A DNA stretch of 52,310 nt from Methanoregulaceae archaeon UXB-2016. GTDB taxonomy: Archaea > Halobacteriota > Methanomicrobia > Methanomicrobiales > Methanospirillaceae. The position numbers and the translations under genes were made by a program. Below are positions 8,040-16,695 of this stretch, in pieces. The notes below the pieces were generated by a model, which saw only the letters and a program-made list of their open reading frames with translations, searched no databases and was not told the origin of the DNA. The stretch covers positions 1-52,310 of the forward strand of contig SISS01000044.1 of NCBI GenBank assembly GCA_004332335.1, written 5' to 3'. Positions within the stretch are counted from its first letter, which is position 1. Each line of letters opens with the position of its first letter.

Positions 8040-9011
8040 TCATCGTCCGCCCAGAAGAAGCAGGCCGGCCACCACGAATGCGGTTATTCCCTGCACCACG
8101 GAGAGATCGGCCAGTGTCACTTTCGGCCCGAGCGACCTGCCGAACAGGGCAATACCGGTCGGCAACCCCGTCCTGATGGTCCCGATGCCGAGGTGGAGCG
8201 AGCGGGAGAGCGTGTATAAGAGGAGACAGTCGATCATCGTCAATCCTTCTTTTACAGCGATCGTCCCGGTTGCGGAGATCGCAGCCACCTGGCTCGCCAG
8301 GCTCGCCGCAAACACGGCGATGCTCGACCCGGGCAGACCGAGATGACCCAGGAAGGGCGCCAGCAGGGACGTGGAGAGTTCCAGCCCGCCCGTGTTCACC
8401 AGGACGATCGTCGCCGCCCCGGTCGGGACGAGGACGAGCGCGATCCTTCCGAACTCACGGACACTCTCTCCCACACAGTGCGTGATCGTGCCCTTCCAGG
8501 TGCCGGGCGGGGTCCGGGATGCCGCATGGTGCAGGTGCGAACGCCCGGCCTCGTCCGGAGACGACCTCTGCAGCACCCTTCCGACGACGACCCCTGTCGT
8601 GGCGATGCCCAGACAGATGAGGAACTCCACGACGAGTACGCCGCTCCCTATCCGCAGTCCGAAGACGGAGAGCGCGACGGGCCCGAGAAAGAAGACGGTG
8701 CTGTTGATGCTCCTCGGGAGATACGAGATCAGGACCGCGACGAGCACCTCCTCCTCCGCGAGGGCGCCGGCGTGATAGGATTCGGAGAGCATGCCGAGCC
8801 CCGCCCAGGAGTTGAAGAGGTACAGGGAGACGGCCACTGAACAACCTGCCGGAAGGTGCGCGGCCCGGGTGAGATACGACATCGGTGTCCCGACAGCATC
8901 GAAGTACGGCGACGCCCTGATCAGGTTGGCGATCAGGAACCCGATAAAGATGAACGGGAGGGTCAGCTCGCAGAACCGCACGATCTCTCCGGCGATACCC
9001 GTCAGGTCCAT
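8040..9011 (-). CDS. nucleoside recognition (GATE) domain membrane protein
   Basis: 323 residues, strongly hydrophobic, with about eight membrane helices arranged as two homologous halves separated by a hydrophilic loop near residues 150-180. The pattern (CELTLPFIFIGFLIANLI at the start, SYLPRSINSTVFFLGPVALS in the first half) fits GATE-type proteins, the same module that forms the membrane part of FeoB. These are suspected transporters or gates; substrates are mostly unknown. It is the last gene of the ABC importer operon, 66 bases after the second ATPase gene. The gene context suggests it handles the imported ligand or metal. That role is inference. Confidence 0.75.
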   Translation of the reverse strand: MDLTGIAGEIVRFCELTLPFIFIGFLIANLIRASPYFDAVGTPMSYLTRAAHLPAGCSVAVSLYLFNSWAGLGMLSESYHAGALAEEEVLVAVLISYLPRSINSTVFFLGPVALSVFGLRIGSGVLVVEFLICLGIATTGVVVGRVLQRSSPDEAGRSHLHHAASRTPPGTWKGTITHCVGESVREFGRIALVLVPTGAATIVLVNTGGLELSTSLLAPFLGHLGLPGSSIAVFAASLASQVAAISATGTIAVKEGLTMIDCLLLYTLSRSLHLGIGTIRTGLPTGIALFGRSLGPKVTLADLSVVQGITAFVVAGLLLLGGR

Positions 9012-9077
9012 CAGCGGCGCACCGGTCTGCCGGTCCCACGCCCTTCGGCGCGGAGTCCGGACCCCCGGCGGCCCCGG

Positions 9078-9839
9078 TCATCCAGTCTGTCCGACTCCCC
9101 GGTGCTCGCGGGCCACAGAAGCATACACGTCCTCCATCCTGTCCACGAACCCGTCCCTCTCGTACATCGTACCCGCTCCCCCGTCGAACCAGAGTATAGT
9201 GTCGCACATGATGCGCATCACGTCGGGATCGTGCGAGATGAAGACGTACGATACCCCGGTCTCCCGCTGGAGCTCCTGCATCAGCCTCAGCACCTGCGCC
9301 TGCACCGATACGTCGAGCATCGACGTGGGTTCGTCGGCCACGATCAGCCTCGGTCGTACAGAGAAGATCCGGGCAAGGATCGCCCGCTGGACCTCGCCCC
9401 CCGAGAGCTGGTGGGGATACCGGTCCAGGTGCTCGTCCCGCAGTCCGACCCGCGCGATCAGGGGCTGGAGCTCGTCGAGCGCTCCGTCGAGGCTGAGTCC
9501 CCGGTGGACCATCAGCAGTTCAGCCACGCTCTCCGCGAGGGTTCTTCGGGGATTGAGCGAGACCTCCGGATGCTGGAAGACCATCTGGAAGGATGGGCGG
9601 AGGCTCCGCAACTTCTTCGGGCCGAGACGGAACAGGTCCGCTCCCAGCATCGTCACCGTCCCCGTGGTCGGCCGCTCCAGGCGCATGACGCAGCGCCCGA
9701 GGGTTGACTTGCCCGACCCGCTCTGGCCGAAGAGGCCGAGGGTGGCGCCGCGGTCGACCTCGAACGAGACTCCGGAGAAGATCGCTCCGTGGCCGTACGA
9801 CTTCGACAGACCGGTCACGCAGAGAACGGGTGATGACAC
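9078..9839 (-). CDS. ABC transporter ATPase, peptide/nickel type (DppF/NikE-like)
   Basis: 253 residues. Walker A GQSGSGKST (about 40-48), a Q-loop (FQMVFQHPE), the signature LSGGE (about 145) and Walker B LIVADEPTS are all present, with the H-loop ISHDPDVM. The sequence follows the second ATPase of dipeptide/oligopeptide/nickel importers. Its start lies inside the 3' end of the preceding ATPase gene (25-base overlap), which points to coupled translation. It would pair with the 9815-10759 ATPase to drive the two permeases. It is shorter than many DppF proteins because it lacks the usual C-terminal Cys-containing tail. Confidence 0.92.
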   Translation of the reverse strand: MSSPVLCVTGLSKSYGHGAIFSGVSFEVDRGATLGLFGQSGSGKSTLGRCVMRLERPTTGTVTMLGADLFRLGPKKLRSLRPSFQMVFQHPEVSLNPRRTLAESVAELLMVHRGLSLDGALDELQPLIARVGLRDEHLDRYPHQLSGGEVQRAILARIFSVRPRLIVADEPTSMLDVSVQAQVLRLMQELQRETGVSYVFISHDPDVMRIMCDTILWFDGGAGTMYERDGFVDRMEDVYASVAREHRGVGQTG

Positions 9840-10759
9840 CGGACACCTCCATCCGGTCCTTCCTGGGTCAGGAGCGGGTGTTCAAGACCGCACCTGTCGG
9901 TGCCGCAGGAGCACCGGTCCGCAAAGGCACATCCCTTCGGCAGTGCCGTGAGGCTCGGGCTCTGTCCTGGGAGCGGGGCGAGCCCGTTCTTCGGGATCGC
10001 CCGGATCAGGGCGCGGGTATAGGGGTGGCGGGGAGCCGAGAAGACCTGTGCGGCCGTCCCGATCTCTACGATCTCTCCTGCATAGAGGACCGCGATCCTG
10101 TCGCAGATCCGCTCCGCGAGGTCCAGGTCGTGGGTGATCAGCAGCAGGGCCGCCTGCCCCGTCGTATGAATCTCCCGCAACAGCCGCGCCGTGGTCTCCC
10201 GGGCGCGATAGTCGAGCCCCTTGGTCGGCTCGTCCGCGATGATCAACCCGGGATCTCCTCCAAGCGCGATGCTCGTCGCAAGACGCTGTCGCATGCCCCC
10301 CGAGAGCTGATGCGGGTACTCCCGCTCGATCCGATCCACCGGGACCAGTCCGACTGCCGCGAGCAGCTCTCGCGCTCTCACCCGGGCTGCGGTTCTCGAC
10401 CGGCCCTGTGACTCGAAGAACTCCGCGATCTGTCGCCCGCTGGCCATGACCGGGTTCAGGGCTCCGGATGGGTTCTGCGGGATCAGGGAGATGGAGGACC
10501 CTCTCAGGGCATGGATGGCCGACTCGGAGAGGGCGGTGAGGTCCTGGCCGGAGAAGATGATCCGGCCGGCGATCCGGGTGCCGGACGGGAGCAGCCGGAT
10601 GATCGCCTGGCCGATCACGGACTTGCCGGAGCCGGTCTCCCCGACGAGCCCCAGCACCTCGCCGGCCTCCAGGCGGAACGAGATATCGCGCGAGGCGTGG
10701 ACGGCGCCCTGACGGGTCGGAAAGTGGACGTTGAGCGACTGCACGTCCAGCAGGGTCAT
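9815..10759 (-). CDS. ABC transporter ATPase, peptide/nickel type (DppD/NikD-like)
   Basis: 314 residues from the ATG at 10759, which overlaps the stop of the upstream permease gene (ATGA); the longer in-frame reading upstream overlaps that gene and is rejected. Motifs: Walker A GETGSGKS (about 38), Q-loop SLIPQNPSGALNPV, signature LSGGMRQR, Walker B LIIADEPTKGLD, H-loop ITHDLDLA. The C-terminal tail has HPYTRALIRAIP and a Cys-rich end (CAFADRCSCGTDRC), characteristic of oligopeptide/dipeptide importer ATPases. It forms the first half of the ATPase heterodimer of this importer. Confidence 0.94.
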   Translation of the reverse strand: MTLLDVQSLNVHFPTRQGAVHASRDISFRLEAGEVLGLVGETGSGKSVIGQAIIRLLPSGTRIAGRIIFSGQDLTALSESAIHALRGSSISLIPQNPSGALNPVMASGRQIAEFFESQGRSRTAARVRARELLAAVGLVPVDRIEREYPHQLSGGMRQRLATSIALGGDPGLIIADEPTKGLDYRARETTARLLREIHTTGQAALLLITHDLDLAERICDRIAVLYAGEIVEIGTAAQVFSAPRHPYTRALIRAIPKNGLAPLPGQSPSLTALPKGCAFADRCSCGTDRCGLEHPLLTQEGPDGGVRCHHPFSA

Positions 10760-11667
10760 AGGGGGATCACCTGCTCCTCGCGGGTGTCGAGGATCTCCCG
10801 CAGCCCTTCGCCCAGGATATTGAAGAGGAGGACGACGCCGGTTATCGCGAGCCCGGGCACGATCACGTTCAGCGGCGCCATGCGGATGAACTCCTTGCCG
10901 GCCCCGATCATCGCTCCCCACTCAGGTATACCCGGAGGGATGCCGAGACCGAGGAAGCTCAGGCCCGCGGTCGCGAGGATCACGTGGCCGATATCGAGGG
11001 TCGCCAGGATCAGGACCGGCATGATCGCGTTGGGCACCAGGTGCCGAACCATGATGAGACGGTCGGGGAGCCCGCCGGTGCGGGCGGACAACACGTAGTC
11101 CATATTCTTCACCGAGAGCACCTGTCCCCGCATGAGCCGGGCATAGGTCGCCCACTGGGAGAGGGCGAGGGCCAGGACCATGTTGAGCACGCCGGCCCCG
11201 ATCAGCCCGAGGAGGGCGAGCGAGAAGATGATGCCGGGGAACGCGAGGAAGAGATCGACACAGCGGGAGAGCCCCTCGTCGACTATCCCCCCGTAGTACG
11301 CGGCCATGCACCCCACCGTCGTCCCGACGGCAAAGGCGATCCCCACCGTCATGAACGCGATCAGGAGCGAGGTCTGCGCACCGTACAGTGTCCTGCTGAA
11401 GAGGTCCCGGCCGAGGTAGTCCGTCCCCCAGGGATGGGCCGAGGACGGTCCCTGGTTCTTCTCCTTGAGATTGGTGGTGCCGGGATTGTACGGTGCGATC
11501 AGCGGAGCGCAGATTGCGGCAGCCACGAGGAGTCCCAGGAGGACCAGGCCGATCTGGAACCCGGGACGTCTCCGTATCTCCCGTCTCCATCGTCCGGACG
11601 ATGTCTCTGCGGTCTGCTCCGCCTTCGGCTTCCACACCGGCGGGATGGTTGTCAGTGGTTCACTCAT
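10756..11667 (-). CDS. ABC transporter permease, peptide/nickel type (DppC/NikC-like)
   Basis: 303 residues with an N-terminal cytoplasmic stretch, then about six membrane helices. Family marks are HPWGTDYLGRDLFSR (the typical HxxGTDxxGRD segment of DppC/NikC permeases) and the ATPase-coupling EAA-like loop around SARTGGLPDRLIMVRHLVPN. Overlaps the upstream permease gene by 8 bases and the downstream ATPase gene by 4, so all are translated as one unit. Together with the 11660-12610 protein it forms the membrane channel. Confidence 0.93.
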   Translation of the reverse strand: MSEPLTTIPPVWKPKAEQTAETSSGRWRREIRRRPGFQIGLVLLGLLVAAAICAPLIAPYNPGTTNLKEKNQGPSSAHPWGTDYLGRDLFSRTLYGAQTSLLIAFMTVGIAFAVGTTVGCMAAYYGGIVDEGLSRCVDLFLAFPGIIFSLALLGLIGAGVLNMVLALALSQWATYARLMRGQVLSVKNMDYVLSARTGGLPDRLIMVRHLVPNAIMPVLILATLDIGHVILATAGLSFLGLGIPPGIPEWGAMIGAGKEFIRMAPLNVIVPGLAITGVVLLFNILGEGLREILDTREEQVIPL

Positions 11668-12610
11668 AACTGATCCTCGGGTCGATGATTCGGTAGAGCA
11701 GGTCGACAGAGAGGTTTACGACCAGAAACATCGTGACGATCACGACGATGCAGGAGGTCACGATCGGGATGTCGTGCGAGAAGACCCCGTCCACGAGCAG
11801 GTGGCCGATGCCGGGCCAGGCGAAGATGTTCTCGATGATGACCGCCCCGGCAAGCAGGTGCCCGAAGTACACGCCGAGTACGGTCGTCACCGGGATGAGC
11901 GCGTTCTTGACGGCATGGTTCCAGACGATCTGCCCGAACGAGAGGCCTTTTGCGACGGCGAAGGTGATGTACGGCTGACCGAGGGTCTCGAGCATGCTCG
12001 TCCTGACGATCCGCACCACGACCGCGGTCGGATGAAGGGCCAGGGCGAGAGCGGGCAGGACGAGGTGGGCCGGCGTACCGTACCCGGTCACGGGAAGCCA
12101 GTTCAGGGTCAGGGAGAAGACGAGCATCAGCATCAGCGCGATCCAGAACGAGGGAAAGGAGATGCTGAAGACGGTGGCACACCGGACGATCAGGTCGCCG
12201 GCCCTGTTCTCACGAACGGCCGAGTAGATCCCCAGCGAGATGCCCGCGACGATCACGATCAGCATGCTCGTGGCGGCGAGGATGAGGGTCGGCGGCAGGG
12301 CGAGCGTGAGCAGGCGCGTGACCGGCTCGTGATAGACGAACGAGGTGCCGAGGTCGCCATACCGGACCGCTCGATAGACCCAGTTCAGGTACTGCTGCCA
12401 GAGGGGATCCACGAGGTCGTACTGGTCCGAGACCTCGGTGATCATCTGCTCGGAGACCTCATCCTCCAGGCCCACCAGGGTGTGGCGGGCGATCGTCTCG
12501 GCCGAACCCCCCGGCACGGCATGCAGCAGCACGAACGCGAGGGCCGAGGCCGCAACGATGGTCAGGACCAGGAAGGCGAGGCGCTTGATAAGGTAGTGGT
12601 GCATGTGCAC
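11660..12610 (-). CDS. ABC transporter permease, peptide/nickel type (DppB/NikB-like)
   Basis: 316 residues. The N-terminus KRLAFLVLTIVAASALAFVL is the usual first helix of DppB/NikB permeases, followed by a long external loop and five further helices. The coupling loop TSMLETLGQPYITFAVAKGL and the PGIGHLLVDGVFSHDIP segment are typical of the family. It lies 42 bases downstream of the binding-protein gene, with a GGAGGAG site in between, and overlaps the next permease gene by 8 bases. Confidence 0.93.
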   Translation of the reverse strand: MHMHHYLIKRLAFLVLTIVAASALAFVLLHAVPGGSAETIARHTLVGLEDEVSEQMITEVSDQYDLVDPLWQQYLNWVYRAVRYGDLGTSFVYHEPVTRLLTLALPPTLILAATSMLIVIVAGISLGIYSAVRENRAGDLIVRCATVFSISFPSFWIALMLMLVFSLTLNWLPVTGYGTPAHLVLPALALALHPTAVVVRIVRTSMLETLGQPYITFAVAKGLSFGQIVWNHAVKNALIPVTTVLGVYFGHLLAGAVIIENIFAWPGIGHLLVDGVFSHDIPIVTSCIVVIVTMFLVVNLSVDLLYRIIDPRISYE

Positions 12611-12652
12611 TCCCGAAGATGGGATGGAGGAGATGGGGGCTGCCGGGGTTCC

Positions 12653-14269
12653 CTATCCCGTCAGCGTCATGTTCGCGTCCATCCGGAGATCGTGGGCGGT
12701 CGGGTCGAACCGGTATCCGGTGACCGTATCTTTGTGCGCGATGGTCACACCGTAATCCGCAAGGGGGATGGAGATCATCTCATCGTAGATGTCTGCTTCG
12801 ATCTTGTTGAACTTCGCATACCGCTCCTTGAGATCGTCGGTCTGCTTGGCATCGTCGATCCGGGCGTCGAGCGTCGGATTGCTGTACTTGCCGCTGTTGG
12901 CGTACCCGTCCGTCCTGAACCACGTGTCGATGATATACCCCGGGTCGGGGATCATGGCGATGTTTGCAGGGACCATGAGCAGGTCGTAGTTCATGGCCTT
13001 CTGCCGGTCGGTGGAGGCGGCACTCGCCATGATCTCCACCCTGGCATCGATCCCGATCTCCTTGAGGTACTGGCCGATCGCCTCCGACATCGGCGGCAGT
13101 CCCGGGCGCTCCTGGGCCGAGACCAGGTCGATGGTGAACGGCCTTCCGTCCTTCTCGACGATCCCGTCGCCGTTCGTGTCCCGATATCCGGCCTCGGCGA
13201 GCAGGGCCTTCGCCTTCTCAGGGTCGTACGGCAGGGCCTGCATCGAGGTGTTGAACCAGGCCATCGACGGGATATAGAGGCCCCGGGCCGGGGCACCGAC
13301 GTTGTACAGAACGTGGTCGACGATGTCGTCGCGATTGATCGCGAGCGAGATCGCCTGCCGGACCCGCTTGTCCTGGAGGGCCGGGCGCTGGAAGTTCACG
13401 ACCATCCGGTACACCCGCGGTGTCAGGTAGGTGTCGACCGTGACCCCCGGGAGGTCGTTGAGTCGCTGTACCTCGTTCATCGGGACGTCGACCGTGAAGT
13501 CGACCTCACCCTTCTCGATCGCGAGCGCACGCGCATTCGAGTCCGGGATCCCGGTCATCACCATTCCCGGAAGCTGTACGGGGCCGCCCCACCAGTGCGG
13601 GTTCCTCTTCACCGTGAAGGTGCGTGTCTGCTGGTCGAACGAGTCGAAGACCATCGGCCCGGTCCCGATCGGCGTGGTGAAGTTGCCCGCAGCGTCGAGC
13701 GAGTCGGGGTGAATGATCGCCATATTGGGGTAGTGGAGGGCCTCGGGCAGGATCGGATTCGGCTTGCTGGTCGTGATCTCGATCGTATGGGCATCGATCA
13801 CCCGGCTCGAGTCGTAGTCCATGAACTGCCGGTTCTGGGCGTTCAGCCTGGCGGCGCGGTCGAGCGAGAACTTCACCTCGCTGGCGGTCATCGGCTGGCC
13901 GTTATGGAACGACACGTTCTCACGGAGCGCGATCTCCCAGGTGACGGGCGATGTCCGTCTCCAGGTGGTCGCCAGGTTCGGGATCAGCTTGAAGTCCTGG
14001 TCCGCCCCGATCAACGCCTCGGTTACGATCGCCTTCTCGGTGATGAAGACGCCGCTGTTCATCGGATCGAAGCCCGTGATCAGCCAGAGTTCGCCGAACT
14101 TTAGGGGCTGCTCCTCTCCCGCCAGGGCCGCCTGGGTCGTTGTCGTGCGGTTCTGTACCGCCGTGCCGGCCTGTGTGCCGGTATTCGTGCAACCGGCGAT
14201 GACGGTTCCCGCAATCAGCAGGAACAGCAGTAAACAGGTGAAGTGGGTTCGTGTGGTCATGAAGATCAT
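12653..14269 (-). CDS. ABC importer substrate-binding lipoprotein (family 5)
   Basis: 538 residues. A lipoprotein signal peptide is visible: hydrophobic stretch CLLLFLLIAGTV and lipobox IAGC with Cys27, followed by a Thr-rich linker. The mature part has family 5 extracellular binding protein features (LITGFDPMNSGVF, WEIALRENVSFHNGQPMTA, AINRDDIVD, YDPEKAKALLAEAGY). Such proteins bind peptides, opines, or nickel complexes. The start overlaps the stop of the methyltransferase gene (ATGA). An alternative start is Met4. The bound ligand cannot be read from sequence, but the linked methyltransferase argues for a small chelating ligand or metal complex as much as for a peptide. Confidence 0.93.
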   Translation of the reverse strand: MIFMTTRTHFTCLLLFLLIAGTVIAGCTNTGTQAGTAVQNRTTTTQAALAGEEQPLKFGELWLITGFDPMNSGVFITEKAIVTEALIGADQDFKLIPNLATTWRRTSPVTWEIALRENVSFHNGQPMTASEVKFSLDRAARLNAQNRQFMDYDSSRVIDAHTIEITTSKPNPILPEALHYPNMAIIHPDSLDAAGNFTTPIGTGPMVFDSFDQQTRTFTVKRNPHWWGGPVQLPGMVMTGIPDSNARALAIEKGEVDFTVDVPMNEVQRLNDLPGVTVDTYLTPRVYRMVVNFQRPALQDKRVRQAISLAINRDDIVDHVLYNVGAPARGLYIPSMAWFNTSMQALPYDPEKAKALLAEAGYRDTNGDGIVEKDGRPFTIDLVSAQERPGLPPMSEAIGQYLKEIGIDARVEIMASAASTDRQKAMNYDLLMVPANIAMIPDPGYIIDTWFRTDGYANSGKYSNPTLDARIDDAKQTDDLKERYAKFNKIEADIYDEMISIPLADYGVTIAHKDTVTGYRFDPTAHDLRMDANMTLTG

Positions 14270-15039
14270 CCTGTTGTCGTCCTCTTGCCTGTGAGGAGGT
14301 AGTAGCTCTTGCTCGGCGCGATCCGCCGGTACCAGGCCTGGCGCTGCCGCTGCATGTCGCGGATATACATCAGGTCCTGGAATTTCATCCCGGAGAAACC
14401 TGCGTCCCTGAGATAGGCGAGGGCGGCCTCTTTCGGTACGCCCCCGTCGTGGGGGAGTTGGCTCCGGAGGTCGCTATCGTAGGAACGGTGATGGGTATCG
14501 CCCCGCTCCATGAGTCGGGTCAATCCGTTTCCCAGGGACCGCCTGATCTGTGTCGAAAACTGTTTGTCGTCCCAGATGCCGTCGATGATCAGGAGCCTTC
14601 CTCCCGTCTTCAGGACCCGGTGCCACTCTTTCAGGGCGATCCCGGGGTTCGGCAGGGTCCAGAGCAGGTGGCGGTTGACGACGAGGTCGAAGGACCCGTC
14701 CTCGAACGGAATGGCCTCGGCGTCGCCTGTCCGGAGATCGATGGCGAGCCCCTGTGCCGTTGCCTTTCGCCGGGCATGTGCCATCATGGCTTCCGAGAGG
14801 TCGACGCCGGTGACTCGGTGTCCCAGCTCGGCGAACAGGAGCCCCATGGCTCCCGTGCCGCACCCGATGTCGAGTACGGAAAGCGGGGATGCCGGCAGGT
14901 CCCGGCTCAGCTCCTGTTTCCATGCGTCTTTCTCCTCCCGGGTTTCGATTGCATGGCCCGGGCTGCTGTCGTATGTTTCAGACGAGTGGTCCCAGCTCTT
15001 CCGGACCGCGTCCTTGATCTCGCTATCATTGTTCATCAT
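14266..15039 (-). CDS. class I SAM-dependent methyltransferase (UbiE-like)
   Basis: 257 residues. Motif I VLDIGCGTGAMG (about 53-64), motif II GVDLSEAM, the acidic GDAEAIPFEDGSFDLVV post-motif and LKTGGRLLIIDG identify a Rossmann-fold SAM methyltransferase of the small-molecule UbiE/type 11 class. It is the first gene of the importer operon and overlaps the binding-protein gene by 4 bases, so its product should be made with the transporter. It may modify the imported ligand or make a ligand. Known relatives beside nickel/peptide importers in methanogens exist to my knowledge, but the substrate is not established. Start could be Met1 or Met2. Confidence 0.9.
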   Translation of the reverse strand: MMNNDSEIKDAVRKSWDHSSETYDSSPGHAIETREEKDAWKQELSRDLPASPLSVLDIGCGTGAMGLLFAELGHRVTGVDLSEAMMAHARRKATAQGLAIDLRTGDAEAIPFEDGSFDLVVNRHLLWTLPNPGIALKEWHRVLKTGGRLLIIDGIWDDKQFSTQIRRSLGNGLTRLMERGDTHHRSYDSDLRSQLPHDGGVPKEAALAYLRDAGFSGMKFQDLMYIRDMQRQRQAWYRRIAPSKSYYLLTGKRTTTG

Positions 15040-15188
15040 ACCGGCTCACTCTGCCAATTCTGTGTCGAACGGGGGAACGTGGTTCGGCACGGTGCCCCGT
15101 TGTCGTTGAGAGAACGATCGGTGAAGCATGCGTCAGAGACGAATGAACTCCGGTGTCACAACCAAAAAGAAAATATGTTGTCTTCAGT
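15040..15188 (-). promoter_or_regulatory. long leader of the importer operon
   Basis: If transcription starts about 25 bases after the TATA box at 15189-15197, the mRNA has a leader of about 125 bases before the ATG at 15039. It contains a GGCAC-G-GTGCC inverted repeat at 15086-15096. Long leaders are not the rule in archaea, so this could carry RNA or protein regulation. No known riboswitch is recognised. Confidence 0.35.
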
Positions 15189-15197
15189 GTTATAAAC
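15189..15197 (-). promoter_or_regulatory. TATA box of the importer operon
   Basis: Minus strand GTTTATAAC preceded by AAATTGAAAA (purine-rich BRE-like), the best promoter signal in the 281-base gap between the operon and manC. The half-sites CAGT (15185-15188) and ACTG (15212-15215) flank it as an inverted pair 23 bases apart and could be a repressor site; this pairing is short and may be chance. Confidence 0.5.
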
Positions 15198-15294
15198 TTT
15201 TCAATTTGTATTACTGAGTGGATGAAATATTTACAAATGTATGAATTGCTCGGTCGAACAGAGATCGAGTCGAGATCTGAGGAAGAATCGGGCG

Positions 15295-15302
15295 AAAAAA
15301 AA
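15295..15302 (-). terminator. oligo-T terminator of manC
   Basis: Eight consecutive T on the minus strand, about 20 bases after the manC stop codon, preceded by a pyrimidine-rich CCCTTCCCC. This is a classic archaeal oligo-T terminator and separates the manC unit from the importer operon. Confidence 0.7.
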
Positions 15303-15320
15303 GGGGAAGGGTGAGCCGGT

Positions 15321-16670
15321 TTAGACCCGGCCGAACTCGTCCTCGAACCGGACGATGTCGTCCTCCTCGAGGTACTCGCCGATCTGGACCTCGATCACCT
15401 CGAGCGGGATCCGGCCCGGGTTGCCGAGGCGGTGGCGCTGGCCGGTCTTGACGAAGGTCGACTCGCCCTTCGCGAGCAGCCGGACCTCGCCGTCGAGCTC
15501 GACCTCGGCCGTCCCCGAGACCACGATCCAGTGCTCGGAGCGGTGGTGGTGGAGCTGGAGCGAGAGGCGCCGCTCGGGCCGGACCGTGACCCGCTTGATC
15601 TTGTAGGCCCTGTTCTCCTCGAGGACCTTGTACGAGCCCCAGGGGCGGTGCTCTTCGCGGTGGTGCACGACCACGGGATCGCCGGCCGCCTTGAGCATGG
15701 CCACGAGTTCGCGGACCCGGCCCGTCTCGGGCTTGGCCGCGACCAGGAGCGCGTCGTCCGTGTCGACCACGACCAGGTCGTCGACCCCGATCAGGCCGAC
15801 CCGTTTGTTGCCGGCCCGGACGAAGTTGTTGTGCGCGTCGAGGTAGAGGGCCTCGCCCGCGTTCCCGTCCTGGTCCACGTGGGGCTCGGCCCCGGCGAGC
15901 GCGGCGAAGTCCCCGAGGTCGGACCACTCGGCGTGGAGGGGCACGACCGCGACGCGGTCCGAGTGCTCGAGCAGGCCGTAGTCGATCGAGACCGAGGGCA
16001 TGGCCGCATAGTCGGGGGGCAGGGTCGAGACCCCGGCCGCCACCTCGGGCTGGTAACGGGCGAGCTCCTCGAAGAAGACCCCGGTCGAGAGGAGGAACAT
16101 CCCCGAGTTCCAGAGGTACCCGTCGCGGAGGTACTGCTCGGCCGTCGCGCGGTCGGGCTTCTCGACGAATGCGTCGACGGCAAAGCCGCCCGGGAGCGGC
16201 GCGCCCGGCCGGATGTAGCCGTACCCGGTGTGGGGCGTGTCGGGGGCGATCCCGAAGGTCACGAGCCTCTCCCGGGCGAGCGGCTCGGCCCCGCGGATCG
16301 CCTCGAGCGCCGTCTCCTCGAGGAGGTGGTCGCTCGGAAAGACCGCCGCGGTCGCCTCGCCATTCGCCTCGCGGATAGTGGCCATGGCCCACGCGATCGC
16401 GGGCAGGGTGTTCCGGCCCTCGGGCTCGGCCAGGAGGTGGGCGTCGTCGCACCGGCCTCTGAGCGCCTCGACCTGGTCGCGGATCAGGTAGCGGTGGGCC
16501 TCGTTCGTGACCACCCAGACGCCCTCGTTGCCGGCGAGGGCCCGGGCTCGTACCCAGGTTCGCTGAAAGAGCGACCGGTCCCCGACCGGGAGGAACTGCT
16601 TCGGGTACTGCTCCCGTGAGAGCGGCCAGAGCCGGGTCCCCGAGCCGCCGGCGAGGATGATGCAGTGCAT
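15321..16670 (-). CDS. manC: mannose-1-phosphate guanylyltransferase / mannose-6-phosphate isomerase
   Basis: 449 residues, two-domain enzyme. The N-terminal nucleotidyltransferase begins MHCIILAGGSGTRLWPLSRE with the YPKQFL segment and later FVEKP, which make GDP-mannose from mannose-1-phosphate and GTP. The C-terminal cupin domain (from about 345) has RPWGSYKVLEE, the histidine cluster LQLHHHRSEHW and GQRHRLGN, the metal-binding isomerase part. GDP-mannose feeds protein and lipid glycosylation, consistent with the sequon-rich surface proteins in this window. It is last in a leftward unit after a UPF0104 membrane protein gene (25-base gap) and ends at a strong oligo-T. Confidence 0.95.
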   Translation of the reverse strand: MHCIILAGGSGTRLWPLSREQYPKQFLPVGDRSLFQRTWVRARALAGNEGVWVVTNEAHRYLIRDQVEALRGRCDDAHLLAEPEGRNTLPAIAWAMATIREANGEATAAVFPSDHLLEETALEAIRGAEPLARERLVTFGIAPDTPHTGYGYIRPGAPLPGGFAVDAFVEKPDRATAEQYLRDGYLWNSGMFLLSTGVFFEELARYQPEVAAGVSTLPPDYAAMPSVSIDYGLLEHSDRVAVVPLHAEWSDLGDFAALAGAEPHVDQDGNAGEALYLDAHNNFVRAGNKRVGLIGVDDLVVVDTDDALLVAAKPETGRVRELVAMLKAAGDPVVVHHREEHRPWGSYKVLEENRAYKIKRVTVRPERRLSLQLHHHRSEHWIVVSGTAEVELDGEVRLLAKGESTFVKTGQRHRLGNPGRIPLEVIEVQIGEYLEEDDIVRFEDEFGRV

Positions 16671-16695
16671 GGATCTTCGTTGGCCCCGGCGGAGG

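Noticed and set aside
5475-8219. 914-residue open frame antisense to copA
   Set aside because: Pure shadow of copA and the adjacent gene; low-complexity charged sequence without domains.
11465-14104. 879-residue rightward open frame across the importer operon
   Set aside because: Antisense to permease and lipoprotein genes with full family motifs; no domain in the antisense product.
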